From: Nonomuraea rhodomycinica
Lineage (GTDB): Bacteria; Actinomycetota; Actinomycetes; Streptosporangiales; Streptosporangiaceae
DNA: 64,000 bases
Assembly: GCF_013363995.1 (NCBI RefSeq)
Contig: NZ_JABWGO010000006.1
Span: forward strand, 413,481-477,480
Direction: 5' to 3'
In this document: piece after piece, positions 24,197 to 32,674 of the stretch
How positions within the stretch are numbered: position 1 is the stretch's first letter
Layout of the letters: each line of letters begins with the position of its first letter
Notes under the pieces: model-generated
Told to the model about the DNA's origin: nothing
Database searches by the model: none
What the model saw: only the letters and a program-made list of their open reading frames with translations
Translations under genes and position numbers: made by a program

Positions 24197-25384
24197 GTGG
24201 CCCTGATGACGAGCCGCTTCGCGGACGGCCTCGCCGTGGGTGCGGACCTTGAGGAGATCGCCGAGCGCGCCGTCGGGCAGGCGCTGTCACGACTCGGCGA
24301 GCAGGCCGACCTGGTCTGTTTCTTCATCTGCGGCGACGACCCCGACGACGTCGCGAGAGCCGGGCAGCGGGCGATGGCGCTCGCCCCCGACGCCCACGTG
24401 ATCGGCTGCAGCGCCACGGGAGTGATCGGCGGCGGGCAGGGGGTCGAGCTGACGCCCTCCGTCAGCGCCTGGGCGGCCACGCTCGGCGAGGCGCGGCTGA
24501 CGACCTTCGCGCTGGAGACCCTGAACGCCGAGGACCGGTTCGTGGTGGTCGGCCTGCCGGACCGCAACCCCGACGACCACGTGGCGATCCTGCTCGCCGA
24601 CCCCTACTCGTTCCCGACCGACGCGTTCGTCGAGCGCTCGGCCGACGTGCTCGGCGACCTCCCGCTGATCGGCGGCCTGGCCAACGGCGTCGGCGGGCGC
24701 GGCTCCGTCCGGCTGTTCGCCGACGGCGAGGTCTACACCGAGGGCGCGATCGGCGTCGTGCTCAGCGGCCCCGTGCGGATCCGCACCGTGGTCAGCCAGG
24801 GCTGCCGTCCCATCGGTCCGTCCATGGTCGTCACCCGCGCCGAGGACAACCTCCTGCTGGAGCTCGCCGGGCAGCCCGCCCTGGCCCGCCTGGAGGACAT
24901 CGTCAGCGAGCTGGACGAGGACGACCGCGAGCTGGTGGCCGCCGGCCTGCAGATCGGGATCGCGATCGACGAGTACGCCGAGCGCCACGAGCGCGGCGAC
25001 TTCCTCATCCGGGGCGTGATCGGCATCGACCCGGAGCACGAGGCCGTGGCCATCGGCGACATCGTGGAGGTCGGGCGTACCGTCCGCTTCCAGGTGCGCG
25101 ACGCCGCCACCGCCGACGAGGACCTGTACGACCTGCTCGACGCGCACAAGGCCGAGTTCGGGCAGGCGGACGGCGCGCTGCTGTTCTCCTGCAACGGGCG
25201 GGGCTCGGCCATGTTCGGCAGCGCCGACCACGACCCGGTGGCGCTGCGCGAGACGCTCGGCCCGATCGGCATGGCCGGCTTCTTCGCGGCGGGGGAGGTG
25301 GGACCGGTCGGCGGCCACAACCACGTGCACGGCTTCACCGCGTCGGTGCTCGTCTTCTCGTCGGGGGCGGCGGGCGGCGCGTGA
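24197..25384 (+). CDS. FIST domain sensory protein (FIST_N + FIST_C)
   Basis: 395 residues. FIST_N covers about 20-215 (ADLVCFFICGDDPDDV, HVIGCSATGVIGGGQG, ISVSAWAATLG-like strand, LIGGLANG) and FIST_C about 230-370 (RTVVSQGCRPIGPSMVVT, GADGALLFSCNGRG-like, GFFAAGEVGPVGGHNHVHGFT). FIST is an input domain thought to bind small ligands such as amino acids, usually attached to signalling modules; here it stands alone. GTG 24197 has GGGAAGC just upstream; ATG 24206 is possible. Its stop overlaps the GTG of the ROK kinase by 4 bases (GTGA), implying translational coupling. Confidence 0.85.
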   Translation: MALMTSRFADGLAVGADLEEIAERAVGQALSRLGEQADLVCFFICGDDPDDVARAGQRAMALAPDAHVIGCSATGVIGGGQGVELTPSVSAWAATLGEARLTTFALETLNAEDRFVVVGLPDRNPDDHVAILLADPYSFPTDAFVERSADVLGDLPLIGGLANGVGGRGSVRLFADGEVYTEGAIGVVLSGPVRIRTVVSQGCRPIGPSMVVTRAEDNLLLELAGQPALARLEDIVSELDEDDRELVAAGLQIGIAIDEYAERHERGDFLIRGVIGIDPEHEAVAIGDIVEVGRTVRFQVRDAATADEDLYDLLDAHKAEFGQADGALLFSCNGRGSAMFGSADHDPVALRETLGPIGMAGFFAAGEVGPVGGHNHVHGFTASVLVFSSGAAGGA

Positions 25385-26871
25385 TCCTCGCGATCGACGT
25401 CGGCGGCACCAAGCTGGCCGCCGGGTTGGTCGGTCACGACGGGGCGGTGCTGGCGGCGCGGCGCGTCGCGACCCCGCAGGGGGCGGACGCCGAGACGCTG
25501 TGGAAGACGCTCTCCGGCCTCGTGGAGTCGCTGGTCGCGCCGGGCGCCCTCGTGAGCGCGCGCGGCCCTCTGACGGGTGCGTTCGACGGGTCGGTGGAGT
25601 TCACCGGGCCGGTCGAGGGGGTCGGGGCCGTGGGGTTTCCCGGGCCGGTCGAGGGGGTCGGGGTCGGGTGCGGCGGGCCGATGCGGTGGCCCGCGGGCGA
25701 GGTCTCGCCGCTCAACATCCCGGGGTGGCGGGGGTTCCCGTTGCGCGCCCGGCTGGCCGAACGGTTCCCCGGGGTGCCGGTACGCCTCCACAACGACGCG
25801 GTCTGCGTGGCCGTGGCCGAGCACTGGCGGGGCGCCGGCCAGGGTACGCGCGACATGCTGGGGATGGTCGTCTCGACCGGGGTGGGCGGCGGGCTCGTGC
25901 TGGGCGGCCGGCTCATGGACGGCGGCACCGGCAACGCCGGGCACATCGGCCACGTGGTCGTGCAGCCCGTGGACGGCCCGCCGTGCGGGTGCGGGGGGCG
26001 GGGCTGCCTGGAGGCGGTGGCCCGTGGACCGGCGCTGACGGCGTGGGCGCTGGCCCGCGGCTGGGTCCCGGGCGGCGGCGTACCGGCGGACCTCCCGGGA
26101 CGTCTGGGGGACGGGAAGAGACGTCCCGCGGACGTGGAGGGACCGCCCGGGGAGCGGCCGGGACGTCTCGGACGTCCCGGAGAACGTCCTGAGGACGTCG
26201 CGGGACCCCGGGGACGCCGAGAGGGACCTCCTGAGCACGTGGGCGAACGTCCCGGACACCGAGGGGGACCTCCTGAGGACGTGGGCGAACGTCCCGGACG
26301 CCGAGGGGGACGTCTTGAGGACGTGGGCGGACCTCCTGGACGTCGAGGGGGACGTCCTGAGGACGTCGCGGGACGTCCTTGGGGACGCGGAGGACGTCGG
26401 GGAGACGGTGAAGGACGTCCGGGACGCCTCGGGGGACGTCCCCGGGACCTGCCGAGACGTCCTCAGGACGTCCCGGGGAGGGCGTACCGGGAGGAGCGCG
26501 AGGTGACCGCGCGGACGCTCGCCGCGGACGCGCGGGCGGGCGACGAGGTGGCGATGGCGGCCATGCGGCGCGCCGGGCACGCCCTCGGCGTCGCGATCGC
26601 CTCCGCCACGCACCTGTGCGACCTCGACCTCGTCACGGTCGGCGGCGGCGTGGCGCAGGCCGGTGAGCCGCTGTTCGGGCCGCTGGAGGAGGCGTTGCGC
26701 GCGCACGCCCGGATGGGGTTCGCCCGGCGGGTCAGGGTGACGCCCGCCGCGCTCGGGCAGGACGCCGGGCTGGTCGGCGCGGCGGCGCTCGTCCTCGCGG
26801 GCGACCGTTACTGGTCGAGCCCCCAGGTCGCGGCCAGCCGCTCGGCCACGGCCTCCTGCCTGGGCCGGTAG
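25381..26871 (+). CDS. ROK-family sugar kinase with repeat-array insertion
   Basis: 496 residues against about 310 usual for the family. DVGGTKLAAGLV (6-17) is the ATP phosphate loop, LHNDAVCVAVAEHW contains the catalytic Asp, and GHIGHVVV...CGCGGRGCLEAVARG is the complete ROK zinc signature. After ALTAWALARGW (about residue 227) comes an insertion of about 140 residues, including five 14-residue repeats of the type GGPPEDVGERPGRR. The fold then resumes at TARTLAADARAGDEVAMAAMRRAGHALGVAIASA and VTVGGGVAQAG. Insertion and flanks stay in one frame. The C-terminal 21 codons overlap the convergent lipoprotein gene. Coupled to the FIST gene upstream. Glucokinase-like activity is inferred. Confidence 0.85.
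   Translation: MILAIDVGGTKLAAGLVGHDGAVLAARRVATPQGADAETLWKTLSGLVESLVAPGALVSARGPLTGAFDGSVEFTGPVEGVGAVGFPGPVEGVGVGCGGPMRWPAGEVSPLNIPGWRGFPLRARLAERFPGVPVRLHNDAVCVAVAEHWRGAGQGTRDMLGMVVSTGVGGGLVLGGRLMDGGTGNAGHIGHVVVQPVDGPPCGCGGRGCLEAVARGPALTAWALARGWVPGGGVPADLPGRLGDGKRRPADVEGPPGERPGRLGRPGERPEDVAGPRGRREGPPEHVGERPGHRGGPPEDVGERPGRRGGRLEDVGGPPGRRGGRPEDVAGRPWGRGGRRGDGEGRPGRLGGRPRDLPRRPQDVPGRAYREEREVTARTLAADARAGDEVAMAAMRRAGHALGVAIASATHLCDLDLVTVGGGVAQAGEPLFGPLEEALRAHARMGFARRVRVTPAALGQDAGLVGAAALVLAGDRYWSSPQVAASRSATASCLGR
25604..25663 (+). repeat. 36-bp-period duplication inside the ROK gene
   Basis: The 24 bases at 25604-25627 recur identically at 25640-25663, 36 bases on, encoding GPVEGVG twice just before the expected GCGGPM strand. 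In-frame insertion of 12 residues. Confidence 0.75.
26181..26390 (+). repeat. In-frame 42-bp minisatellite (5 copies) in the ROK gene
   Basis: Copies begin at 26181, 26223, 26265, 26307 and 26349, an exact 42-base period (14 codons, residues 267-336). The surrounding 26090-26490 is built of the same material: I count about 15 GACGTC palindromes in under 400 bases, often as GGACGTCC, and degenerate half-units on both sides. Because 42 is a multiple of three, all frames repeat and no frame is broken. No spacer sequences, so not a CRISPR. Confidence 0.9.
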
Positions 26872-27983
26872 ACGGCGAAGAACCGCCTGCCGCACTCCAG
26901 GTCGTCCAGGGCGGCGGCGATCTCCCGGCGCAGGTACGGCTTCGCGAGGCGCGCGGGGAGCGCCGGGGGCGCCTCGGCCGACACGTCCACGACGGCGGAC
27001 GGCCGTCCCCCCGCTTCGACGGTGCCGCGGCCGGTCCTGGTGGCGTCGCGGCGGCCCTTGAGGTCGTCGCGGCTGCCCCGCAGGTCGCCCCGGCCGACCT
27101 CGCGCTCGCCCTGGCCGTCCTTGTGGCGGCGCGCCGCGGCCTCCTCCAGGGTGTCCTTGAGGGCGGTGAACCGGTCGAGCTCCAGGGTGGCCAGCTCGGT
27201 CGGCGCCGTGGTGTCGATCTTGTACCCCTTGCCGGTCAGGCAGGTGGCGTACGACCCCGCCAGGCCCATCAGCTGCGGGTCGGTGTCCAGCTCGTTCTTC
27301 CAGGCCAGCCGGAGCGCCCGGAGGTACTTCCTGCGCAGGTGGGCCGCGTCGGTGACGTCCCGGCCGAGGGTCTGCCTGATGGTGCTGACGTAGCACTCGG
27401 CGCCGGCCGCGGCGTACGCGTCGGCGGAGCTGCCGTCCGTCCCCCGCTCGCGCGCGGGGGGAGTGCCGGGCTCGACGGCGACGGGCGTCCCGACGGCCGG
27501 GGGCGTGCCCGCCGGGCTGTCGGGCACGTGCGCCTCCATGGTGGGGGTGCCGATGGCGGGCGGCTCCGGTGCGCGGGTGGGCGCGGGCGCGGCGGTGGAG
27601 ACGGCGGGCCGTTCGGAGGGGTCGGTCGCGAGCAGCGGGTCGGCGCCCGGGAGGGCCGCCGGCGGCGGAGGCGTCTCCGGGACGTACGCCAGCGGGTCCT
27701 CCGGGTGGACGAGCGCGGCGAAGACCCCGAAGCCGTACCGCGCCCGGTACTCGCGCATGGCCGCGTAGTCGCCCGAGCGGCGCCGCAGCTCGTCGGCGGC
27801 CGGCGGCGCGGGGGTCCCCGGCGCGGCCGGCGTGTACGCCAGCCCCCGCCCCTTCATGCACGCGGCCATGACCTGCTGCTGCCGCCCCAGCACGCCCGGC
27901 GCCGGAGGCGGGGCCGGCACGCCGCACCCGGTCGCCACGACGCCCGCGACAGCGACGCCCAGGAGGGCCACGATCTTGCGCAT
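26808..27983 (-). CDS. Lipoprotein with Pro/Thr-rich and coiled segments
   Basis: 391 residues. Signal peptide MRKIVALLGVAVAGVVATGC with lipobox VATGC; CMKGRGLAY follows at about 42-50. A Pro/Ala/Thr-rich linker runs over about residues 95-190. Then AGAECYVSTIRQTLGRDV and LAGSYATCLTGKGYKID, a pair of Cys-containing motifs (C....C...GY) seen in actinomycete lipoproteins of the type that scan as MACM..GY repeats. A highly charged stretch (GQGEREVGRGDLRGSRDDLK) precedes the end. ATG 27983 begins the signal peptide. Its 3' end overlaps the ROK gene by 64 bases (convergent). Divergent from the sigma factor. Function unknown. Confidence 0.78.
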   Translation of the reverse strand: MRKIVALLGVAVAGVVATGCGVPAPPPAPGVLGRQQQVMAACMKGRGLAYTPAAPGTPAPPAADELRRRSGDYAAMREYRARYGFGVFAALVHPEDPLAYVPETPPPPAALPGADPLLATDPSERPAVSTAAPAPTRAPEPPAIGTPTMEAHVPDSPAGTPPAVGTPVAVEPGTPPARERGTDGSSADAYAAAGAECYVSTIRQTLGRDVTDAAHLRRKYLRALRLAWKNELDTDPQLMGLAGSYATCLTGKGYKIDTTAPTELATLELDRFTALKDTLEEAAARRHKDGQGEREVGRGDLRGSRDDLKGRRDATRTGRGTVEAGGRPSAVVDVSAEAPPALPARLAKPYLRREIAAALDDLECGRRFFAVYRPRQEAVAERLAATWGLDQ

Positions 27984-28168
27984 GACGGCCAGGGTAGAGG
28001 CTCCCGCGCCCGGCGGATCCCGCGCGAACCGCGTGTGTGAGCCGCAGGCGCACGTGACGGCGGCCCACCGGCGGGTGATTCGTGGCATACGTCACTCCTG
28101 TCAGGCTTGTAACGCTTCCGCGGGCTCCTTCCAAGCAGGGGTGTAGATCGACGAAGGGAGCATGGCCG

Positions 28169-28720
28169 GTGCGTCGCAAACAGGCGGAGATCGCCACGGA
28201 TCCCGTGGCCTTCGAAGCCTTCTACCGGCGGCACGTCGACGCGATCACTCGCTTCCTCGCCCGCCGGGTGGAGGACCCGCACACGGTCGCCGACCTGGTC
28301 GCCGAGGTGTTCGTGGCGGTGCTCGACTCCGCCCACACCTACCGGGAGAGCCGGGGCAGCGAGATCGCGTGGCTGTACGGCGTGGCGCGGAACACGCTCT
28401 CGGCCGAGCGGCGCCGCGCGTTCAGGGAGTCGAGGCTGGCCGACCGCGTGAGCGGGCGGCGGCTGCTGGACTCCGACGACGTGGCCCGCCTGGAGGAGCG
28501 GATCGACGCGGAGAGCAGGGCCAGGCGGGCCTTCGAGGCCATAGCCGGGCTGCCGGAAGGGGAGCGCGCCGTGCTGGAGCTGGTCGCCATCGACCAGCTC
28601 ACCGTCACGGAGGCCGCGCAGGCCCTCGGCATCCGGCAGGGGACCGCCCGGGTCAGGCTGCACCGCGCTCGCCGCGTGCTGCGCGACGTCCCCCTCGTCA
28701 TGGAAGGAACCACAGGATGA
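28169..28720 (+). CDS. ECF-type RNA polymerase sigma factor
   Basis: 183 residues: region 2 (FEAFYRRHVDAITRFLARRVEDPHTVADLVAEVFVAVL, and IAWLYGVARNTLSAERRR for -10 recognition), then region 4 (AIAGLPEGERAVLELVAIDQLTVTEAAQALGIRQGTARVRLHRARRVLR, helix-turn-helix for -35). GTG 28169 sits 8 bases after GAAGGGAG. The stop overlaps the ATG of the next gene (ATGA), a classic sigma/anti-sigma layout. Divergent from the lipoprotein gene, with 185 bases between; autoregulation is plausible. Confidence 0.9.
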   Translation: MRRKQAEIATDPVAFEAFYRRHVDAITRFLARRVEDPHTVADLVAEVFVAVLDSAHTYRESRGSEIAWLYGVARNTLSAERRRAFRESRLADRVSGRRLLDSDDVARLEERIDAESRARRAFEAIAGLPEGERAVLELVAIDQLTVTEAAQALGIRQGTARVRLHRARRVLRDVPLVMEGTTG

Positions 28721-29340
28721 GTTTCGAGGAGCGCCTGCTGATGGAGCTGAAAGCCGAAGTCGCCGCCCGCGGGGCGGAGCACCGCCGCCGGGTGACCGTC
28801 CGCCGGCTGTTCGCGGGGACGGCGGTGGCCGGGCTGGCCGCCGCCGCGGCCGTGGCCGTGCCGCTGCTGACCGGCACCGAGTCGCCCGCGTACGCGGTGA
28901 CCAAGAACACCGACGGCACGATCCGGGTCCAGATCAAGGAGTTCAGGGACGCCGACAAGCTGGAGGCGGACCTGGCGCGCATGGGCGTCACGGCCGACGT
29001 GACCTATCTCAAGCCCGGCACCTGGTGCAAGGCGGACAGGGGCCACGTCGCGGGAGGCGAGGCCAAGAAGCCCGAGGACTGGGACAAGTCGATCTCCGGC
29101 CGGGCCGTGCGCCACCGCAAGGCGGGAGTGGACATCGACCCCAGGTACATCGGGAAGGGCCGCACGCTGGTGCTCATGTACACCGAGAACGAGGACCAGA
29201 CCTCCGGGCCGGAGAAGCCGCGGGCGCTCTGGCAGTACGCCGGCCTGGTGATCGAGGGCCCGGTCAAGCCTTGCGTCGTGGTGAAGGACCCGAGCTGGGA
29301 CGACGTCGACGGCGGGGGTCAGCCGCCGGCCGGCAGCTGA
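28717..29340 (+). CDS. Membrane-anchored partner of the ECF sigma factor
   Basis: 207 residues. A cytoplasmic head of only about 30 residues (MSFEERLLMELKAEVAARGAEHRRR) leads into one transmembrane helix (LFAGTAVAGLAAAAAVAVPLL), then an extracytoplasmic domain with TKNTDGTIRVQIKEFRDADKLEADLARMGV and two cysteines (GTWCKADRG, KPCVVV). By position (4-base overlap with the sigma gene) it should control the sigma factor, yet it lacks the HxxxCxxC zinc motif of ZAS anti-sigmas and the cytoplasmic part is very short. Similar pairs occur in Streptosporangiaceae genomes. Converges with the M1 peptidase gene, 12 bases apart. Confidence 0.75.
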   Translation: MSFEERLLMELKAEVAARGAEHRRRVTVRRLFAGTAVAGLAAAAAVAVPLLTGTESPAYAVTKNTDGTIRVQIKEFRDADKLEADLARMGVTADVTYLKPGTWCKADRGHVAGGEAKKPEDWDKSISGRAVRHRKAGVDIDPRYIGKGRTLVLMYTENEDQTSGPEKPRALWQYAGLVIEGPVKPCVVVKDPSWDDVDGGGQPPAGS

Positions 29341-29352
29341 CCCCGCGCGCCG

Positions 29353-30783
29353 TCACGTCTCGGGACGGCTGGACTGGAAGAGCCAGGCGTCGAACAGCGT
29401 GTCGAGCTGCTTGCCCGACAGCCGCTCGGCCAGCGCGACGAACTCGGGCGTGGTGGCGTTGCCGTACTTGTGGTCGGCCACCCAGGTGCGCAGCAGCCGG
29501 AAGAACGTCTCGTCGCCGATGGCGCGGCGCAGCACCTGCAGCGTCATGGCACCGCGCCGGTAGACGGACTGGTTGAACAGGTCGCCGGGCTTGGCCCGTC
29601 CCGGCGGGTACTTCCAGATCGGGTCGTTCTTCACGGCGTACTGCCGGCGGAACAGCGCCTCGGCCGTGGCCCCGCCGGTGTGCTCCGACCACAGCCACTC
29701 GGCGTAGGTGGCGAAGCCCTCGTTGAGCCAGAGGTCCTTCCAGCGCTCGATGCTGACGCTGTCGCCGAACCACTGGTGGGCCAGCTCGTGGGCGATGATG
29801 CTGGTGTCGGGGTCGAAGCCGCCGTACATCGGCTTGGTCTGGTTCTCCAGGGCGTAGCCCGCGGAGAAGTTGTCGACGACGCCGCCGGTCGCGGAGAACG
29901 GGTAGGGGCCGAAGACCTTGCTCCAGTAGTCGGTGACCTCGCCGGAGACGCGGTAGAGCTTGCCCAGCGCGTCGTGGTAGGTGGGGTCGACGGCGGCGAC
30001 GTTGGGGATGCCGCCCGGGGTCCTGCCCTGGCGCAGCTCGAACTTGCCGAGCGTCGCCGTGGCGAGGTAGGTGACCATCGGGTGGGTCTCGCGCCACGTG
30101 AACGTGGTGCGCCCGCCCGGTGCGGCCGTCTTGCCGGTCAGCTCGCCGTTGGCCAGGGCGGTCAGGCCCTTCGGCACGGTGATCCGGAAGTCGAAGGTGG
30201 CCTTGTCGGCCGGGTGGTCGTTGTTGGGGAACCAGGTCTTGGAGCCGGACGGCTCGGAGGCCACGAACGCGCCGTCGGTCGTCGGGATGAAGCCGTAGGT
30301 GCCGAGGTTGGCCGGGTCCTTGACCGGCTTGGGCTCGCCGGCGTAGGTGACCTTGACCGTGAAGCGGGCGCCCTTGACGAGCGCCGTGGCCGGGGTGATG
30401 ACCAGCTCGTCGCGCTGACGGTCGAAGGCGGCCTTGGCGCCGTCGACGGTGACCTCGCTGACCTCCAGGCCGCGCAGGTCGAGGTTGAAGCGCGACAGCG
30501 CCTGGGTGGCCGTGGCGTCGATCGTCGTCACGCCGTCGAGGTGCTTGGTGGCGGGCGTGTAGCCGATCGTGACGCCGTAGTGGCCGACGTCGTAGCCGCC
30601 GTTGCCGTCGAGCGGGAAGTCGGCGTCGCCGATGCCGGGCGCCCCCGCGCCGGTGTCGGCGACGGGGGCGGGTCTGCCCTTGCCGGAGGCCGCCGGGGTG
30701 GCGGCGGCGCCGTCGCTCGGCGCGCAGGCGGGCAGGGTCAGGAGCGCGACCAGCGCGGCGGTCGCCTGGCGGGTGAACCTCAT
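29353..30783 (-). CDS. M1-family metallopeptidase lipoprotein
   Basis: 476 residues. Signal peptide with lipobox LPAC, then a linker, an N-terminal beta-sandwich domain (VGHYGVTIGYTPATKHLDGVTTIDATA) and the catalytic thermolysin-like domain. ALENQ replaces the GxMEN exopeptidase loop, and zinc site HELAHQWFG (about 328-336) is followed 18 residues later by NEGFATY (Glu third ligand). Aminopeptidase-type activity at the outer face of the membrane is expected. No ERAP/leukotriene C-terminal domain, so the protein is short for M1. ATG 30783 begins the signal sequence. Exact substrates unknown. Confidence 0.9.
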   Translation of the reverse strand: MRFTRQATAALVALLTLPACAPSDGAAATPAASGKGRPAPVADTGAGAPGIGDADFPLDGNGGYDVGHYGVTIGYTPATKHLDGVTTIDATATQALSRFNLDLRGLEVSEVTVDGAKAAFDRQRDELVITPATALVKGARFTVKVTYAGEPKPVKDPANLGTYGFIPTTDGAFVASEPSGSKTWFPNNDHPADKATFDFRITVPKGLTALANGELTGKTAAPGGRTTFTWRETHPMVTYLATATLGKFELRQGRTPGGIPNVAAVDPTYHDALGKLYRVSGEVTDYWSKVFGPYPFSATGGVVDNFSAGYALENQTKPMYGGFDPDTSIIAHELAHQWFGDSVSIERWKDLWLNEGFATYAEWLWSEHTGGATAEALFRRQYAVKNDPIWKYPPGRAKPGDLFNQSVYRRGAMTLQVLRRAIGDETFFRLLRTWVADHKYGNATTPEFVALAERLSGKQLDTLFDAWLFQSSRPET

Positions 30784-30882
30784 CGGAGTCGCGCTCCCCC
30801 TTCGTAGCGTGACACGTAGCTTACGCGGTGTCACGAGCGCGCGGGGAGCCCCGCGGCCTCGGCGCGGTCACGCTCGGACCTC

Positions 30883-31992
30883 TCAGAGGTTACCCCGGCG
30901 GTCCTGCTCGCGCTCGATGGCTTCGAACAGCGCCTTGAAGTTGCCCTTGCCGAAGCCCAGCGAGCCGTGCCGCTCGATCAGCTCGAAGAACACGGTCGGC
31001 CGGTCCTGCACCGGCTTGGTGAAGATCTGCAGCAGGTAGCCGTCCTCGTCGCGGTCCACCAGGATCCGGCGCTTCTTGAGCTCCTCGATGGGCGCCCGCA
31101 CCTGACCGATCCGGGCCCGCAGCTCCGGGTCGTCGTAGTACGAGTCGGGCGTGTCGAGGAACTGCACGCCGGCCGCGCGCATGTGGTCGACCGTGGTGAG
31201 GATGTCGTTGGTGGCCAGCGCGATGTGCTGGACGCCGGGGCCGCCGTAGAACTCCAGGTACTCGTCGATCTGCGACTTCTTGCGGCTGACGGCCGGCTCG
31301 TTCAGCGGGAACTTGACCTTGCGGGTGCCGTCGGCCACGACCTTGGACATGAGCGCGGAGTACTCGGTGGCGATGTCGTCGCCGACGAACTCGGCCATGT
31401 TGGTGAAGCCCATGACGCGGCGGTAGAACTCCACCCACTCGTCCATCTTGCCGAGCTCGACGTTGCCCACGCAGTGGTCCACGGCCTGGAACAGGCGGCC
31501 GTTCTTGACCGCGGGCGCCGCGACGAGCGGCTCGGCGGGCTCGTAGCCGGGCAGGTAGACGCCGCCGTAGTTGGACCTGTCCACGAGCGTGTGGCGGGTC
31601 TCGCCGTAGGCGGCGATGGCGGCCAGCGTCACCTTGCCGCGCTCGTCCTCCACCGTGTACGGCTCGACGAGCCCCCGCGCGCCGTGCCGTACGGCGTGGG
31701 CGTAGGCGGACTCCACGTCGGGCACGTCCAGGGCGAGGTCGATCACGCCGTCGCCGTGCTCGGCCACGTGCCGGGCCAGGTCGGTGCCCGGCCGGATCGA
31801 GGAGCGCAGCTCGAACCGGGCCGAGCCCGAGGTCAGGACGTAGGCGACCTCGTCGCGGCTGCCGTTCTCCGGCCCGCGGTAGGCCACCAGCCGCATGCCG
31901 AAGGCGGTCGAGTAGTAGTGAGCGGCCTGCTTGGCGTTGCCGACGGCGAACACCACGGCGTCCATGCCGTTAACCGGAAAGACATCAGTCAT
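30883..31992 (-). CDS. hppD: 4-Hydroxyphenylpyruvate dioxygenase
   Basis: Non-heme Fe(II) enzyme turning 4-hydroxyphenylpyruvate into homogentisate (tyrosine catabolism; also source of melanin-like pigment). 369 residues, two vicinal-oxygen-chelate halves. The iron ligands appear as AVDHCVG (His), VQHIALATND (His) and FFELIERHG (Glu); GFGKGNFKALFEAIEREQ is the C-terminal gating helix. ATG 31992 fits homologues. Divergent from an Lrp-type regulator 104 bases away that probably controls it. No homogentisate dioxygenase in the window. Confidence 0.95.
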   Translation of the reverse strand: MTDVFPVNGMDAVVFAVGNAKQAAHYYSTAFGMRLVAYRGPENGSRDEVAYVLTSGSARFELRSSIRPGTDLARHVAEHGDGVIDLALDVPDVESAYAHAVRHGARGLVEPYTVEDERGKVTLAAIAAYGETRHTLVDRSNYGGVYLPGYEPAEPLVAAPAVKNGRLFQAVDHCVGNVELGKMDEWVEFYRRVMGFTNMAEFVGDDIATEYSALMSKVVADGTRKVKFPLNEPAVSRKKSQIDEYLEFYGGPGVQHIALATNDILTTVDHMRAAGVQFLDTPDSYYDDPELRARIGQVRAPIEELKKRRILVDRDEDGYLLQIFTKPVQDRPTVFFELIERHGSLGFGKGNFKALFEAIEREQDRRGNL

Positions 31993-32095
31993 GCCATTAA
32001 ATCTCGACTTATCTGGTCTGGTTGTGCAAGAGTTGCTTGGATCAGTGGACAATCTGCCCAGTGAGTCAGCGAAAACGCCGGAGTTCCTGTACACC

Positions 32096-32593
32096 ATGAC
32101 GATCGACGATCTCGACGCCCGCCTCATCGGGCTGCTCGCCGCCGAGCCGCGCCTCGGCGTGCTGGAGTGCTCGCGCCGCCTCGGCGTGGCCCGGGGCACC
32201 GTCCAGGCCCGGCTCGACCGCCTGCTGGCCAGGGGAGTGATCACGGGGTTCGGGCCCGACGTGTCGCCCGCGGCCCTCGGCTACACCGTCACGGCGTTCG
32301 TCACGCTGGAGATCAGGCAGGAGGCCGGGCACGATCCGGTGTCGCACGGCCTCGCGCGCATCCCCGAGGTGCTGGAGGTCCACACGATCACCGGCGGCAG
32401 CGACCTGCTCTGCCGGGTCGTGGCCCGCACCAACGCCGATCTCCAGCGGGTCATCGACCAGATCGTGGACGTGCGGGGCGTGCGCCGGACCTCGTCCGTC
32501 ATCGCCCTGGACACGCCCGTTCCCTACCGGGTGCTCCCGCTGGTGGAGGATGTCCCGCGCCACGGCGGGCACCAGTACGTACGATCCCCGTAG
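32096..32593 (+). CDS. Lrp/AsnC-family transcriptional regulator
   Basis: 165 residues: N-terminal AsnC helix-turn-helix (LDARLIGLLAAEPRLGVLECSRRLGVARGTVQARLDRLLARGVITGF) followed by the ligand-binding RAM/ACT-like domain (VTAFVTLEIRQEAGHD, VLEVHTITGGSDLLCRVVA). Such proteins sense amino acids; next to hppD the likely effector is an aromatic amino acid. ATG 32096 is used; a GTG at 32047 would add 16 residues. The 100-base divergent region (TTGTGCAAGAGTTGCTTGG) probably holds the operator. Confidence 0.88.
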   Translation: MTIDDLDARLIGLLAAEPRLGVLECSRRLGVARGTVQARLDRLLARGVITGFGPDVSPAALGYTVTAFVTLEIRQEAGHDPVSHGLARIPEVLEVHTITGGSDLLCRVVARTNADLQRVIDQIVDVRGVRRTSSVIALDTPVPYRVLPLVEDVPRHGGHQYVRSP

Positions 32594-32674
32594 GGACGAG
32601 GCATCGTCGCCCGTCGTCTAACCTTGACGTTCGCCCAGCATACGGGGGTTTGCGAGGTGCGGAGCGGTGGTGGG

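Noticed and set aside
26090..26490. CRISPR-like array
   Set aside because: Direct tandem repeats with no unique spacers, inside a coding frame, no cas genes.
24733..28197. Minus-strand open frame of 1154 codons across FIST and ROK genes
   Set aside because: It only reflects frame-neutral repeats and GC bias; FIST and ROK motifs lie on the plus strand.
28162..29340. Apparent fusion of sigma factor and partner in one frame
   Set aside because: The first part of that frame is a shadow of the sigma gene; the partner has its own ATG (28717) with ATGA coupling.
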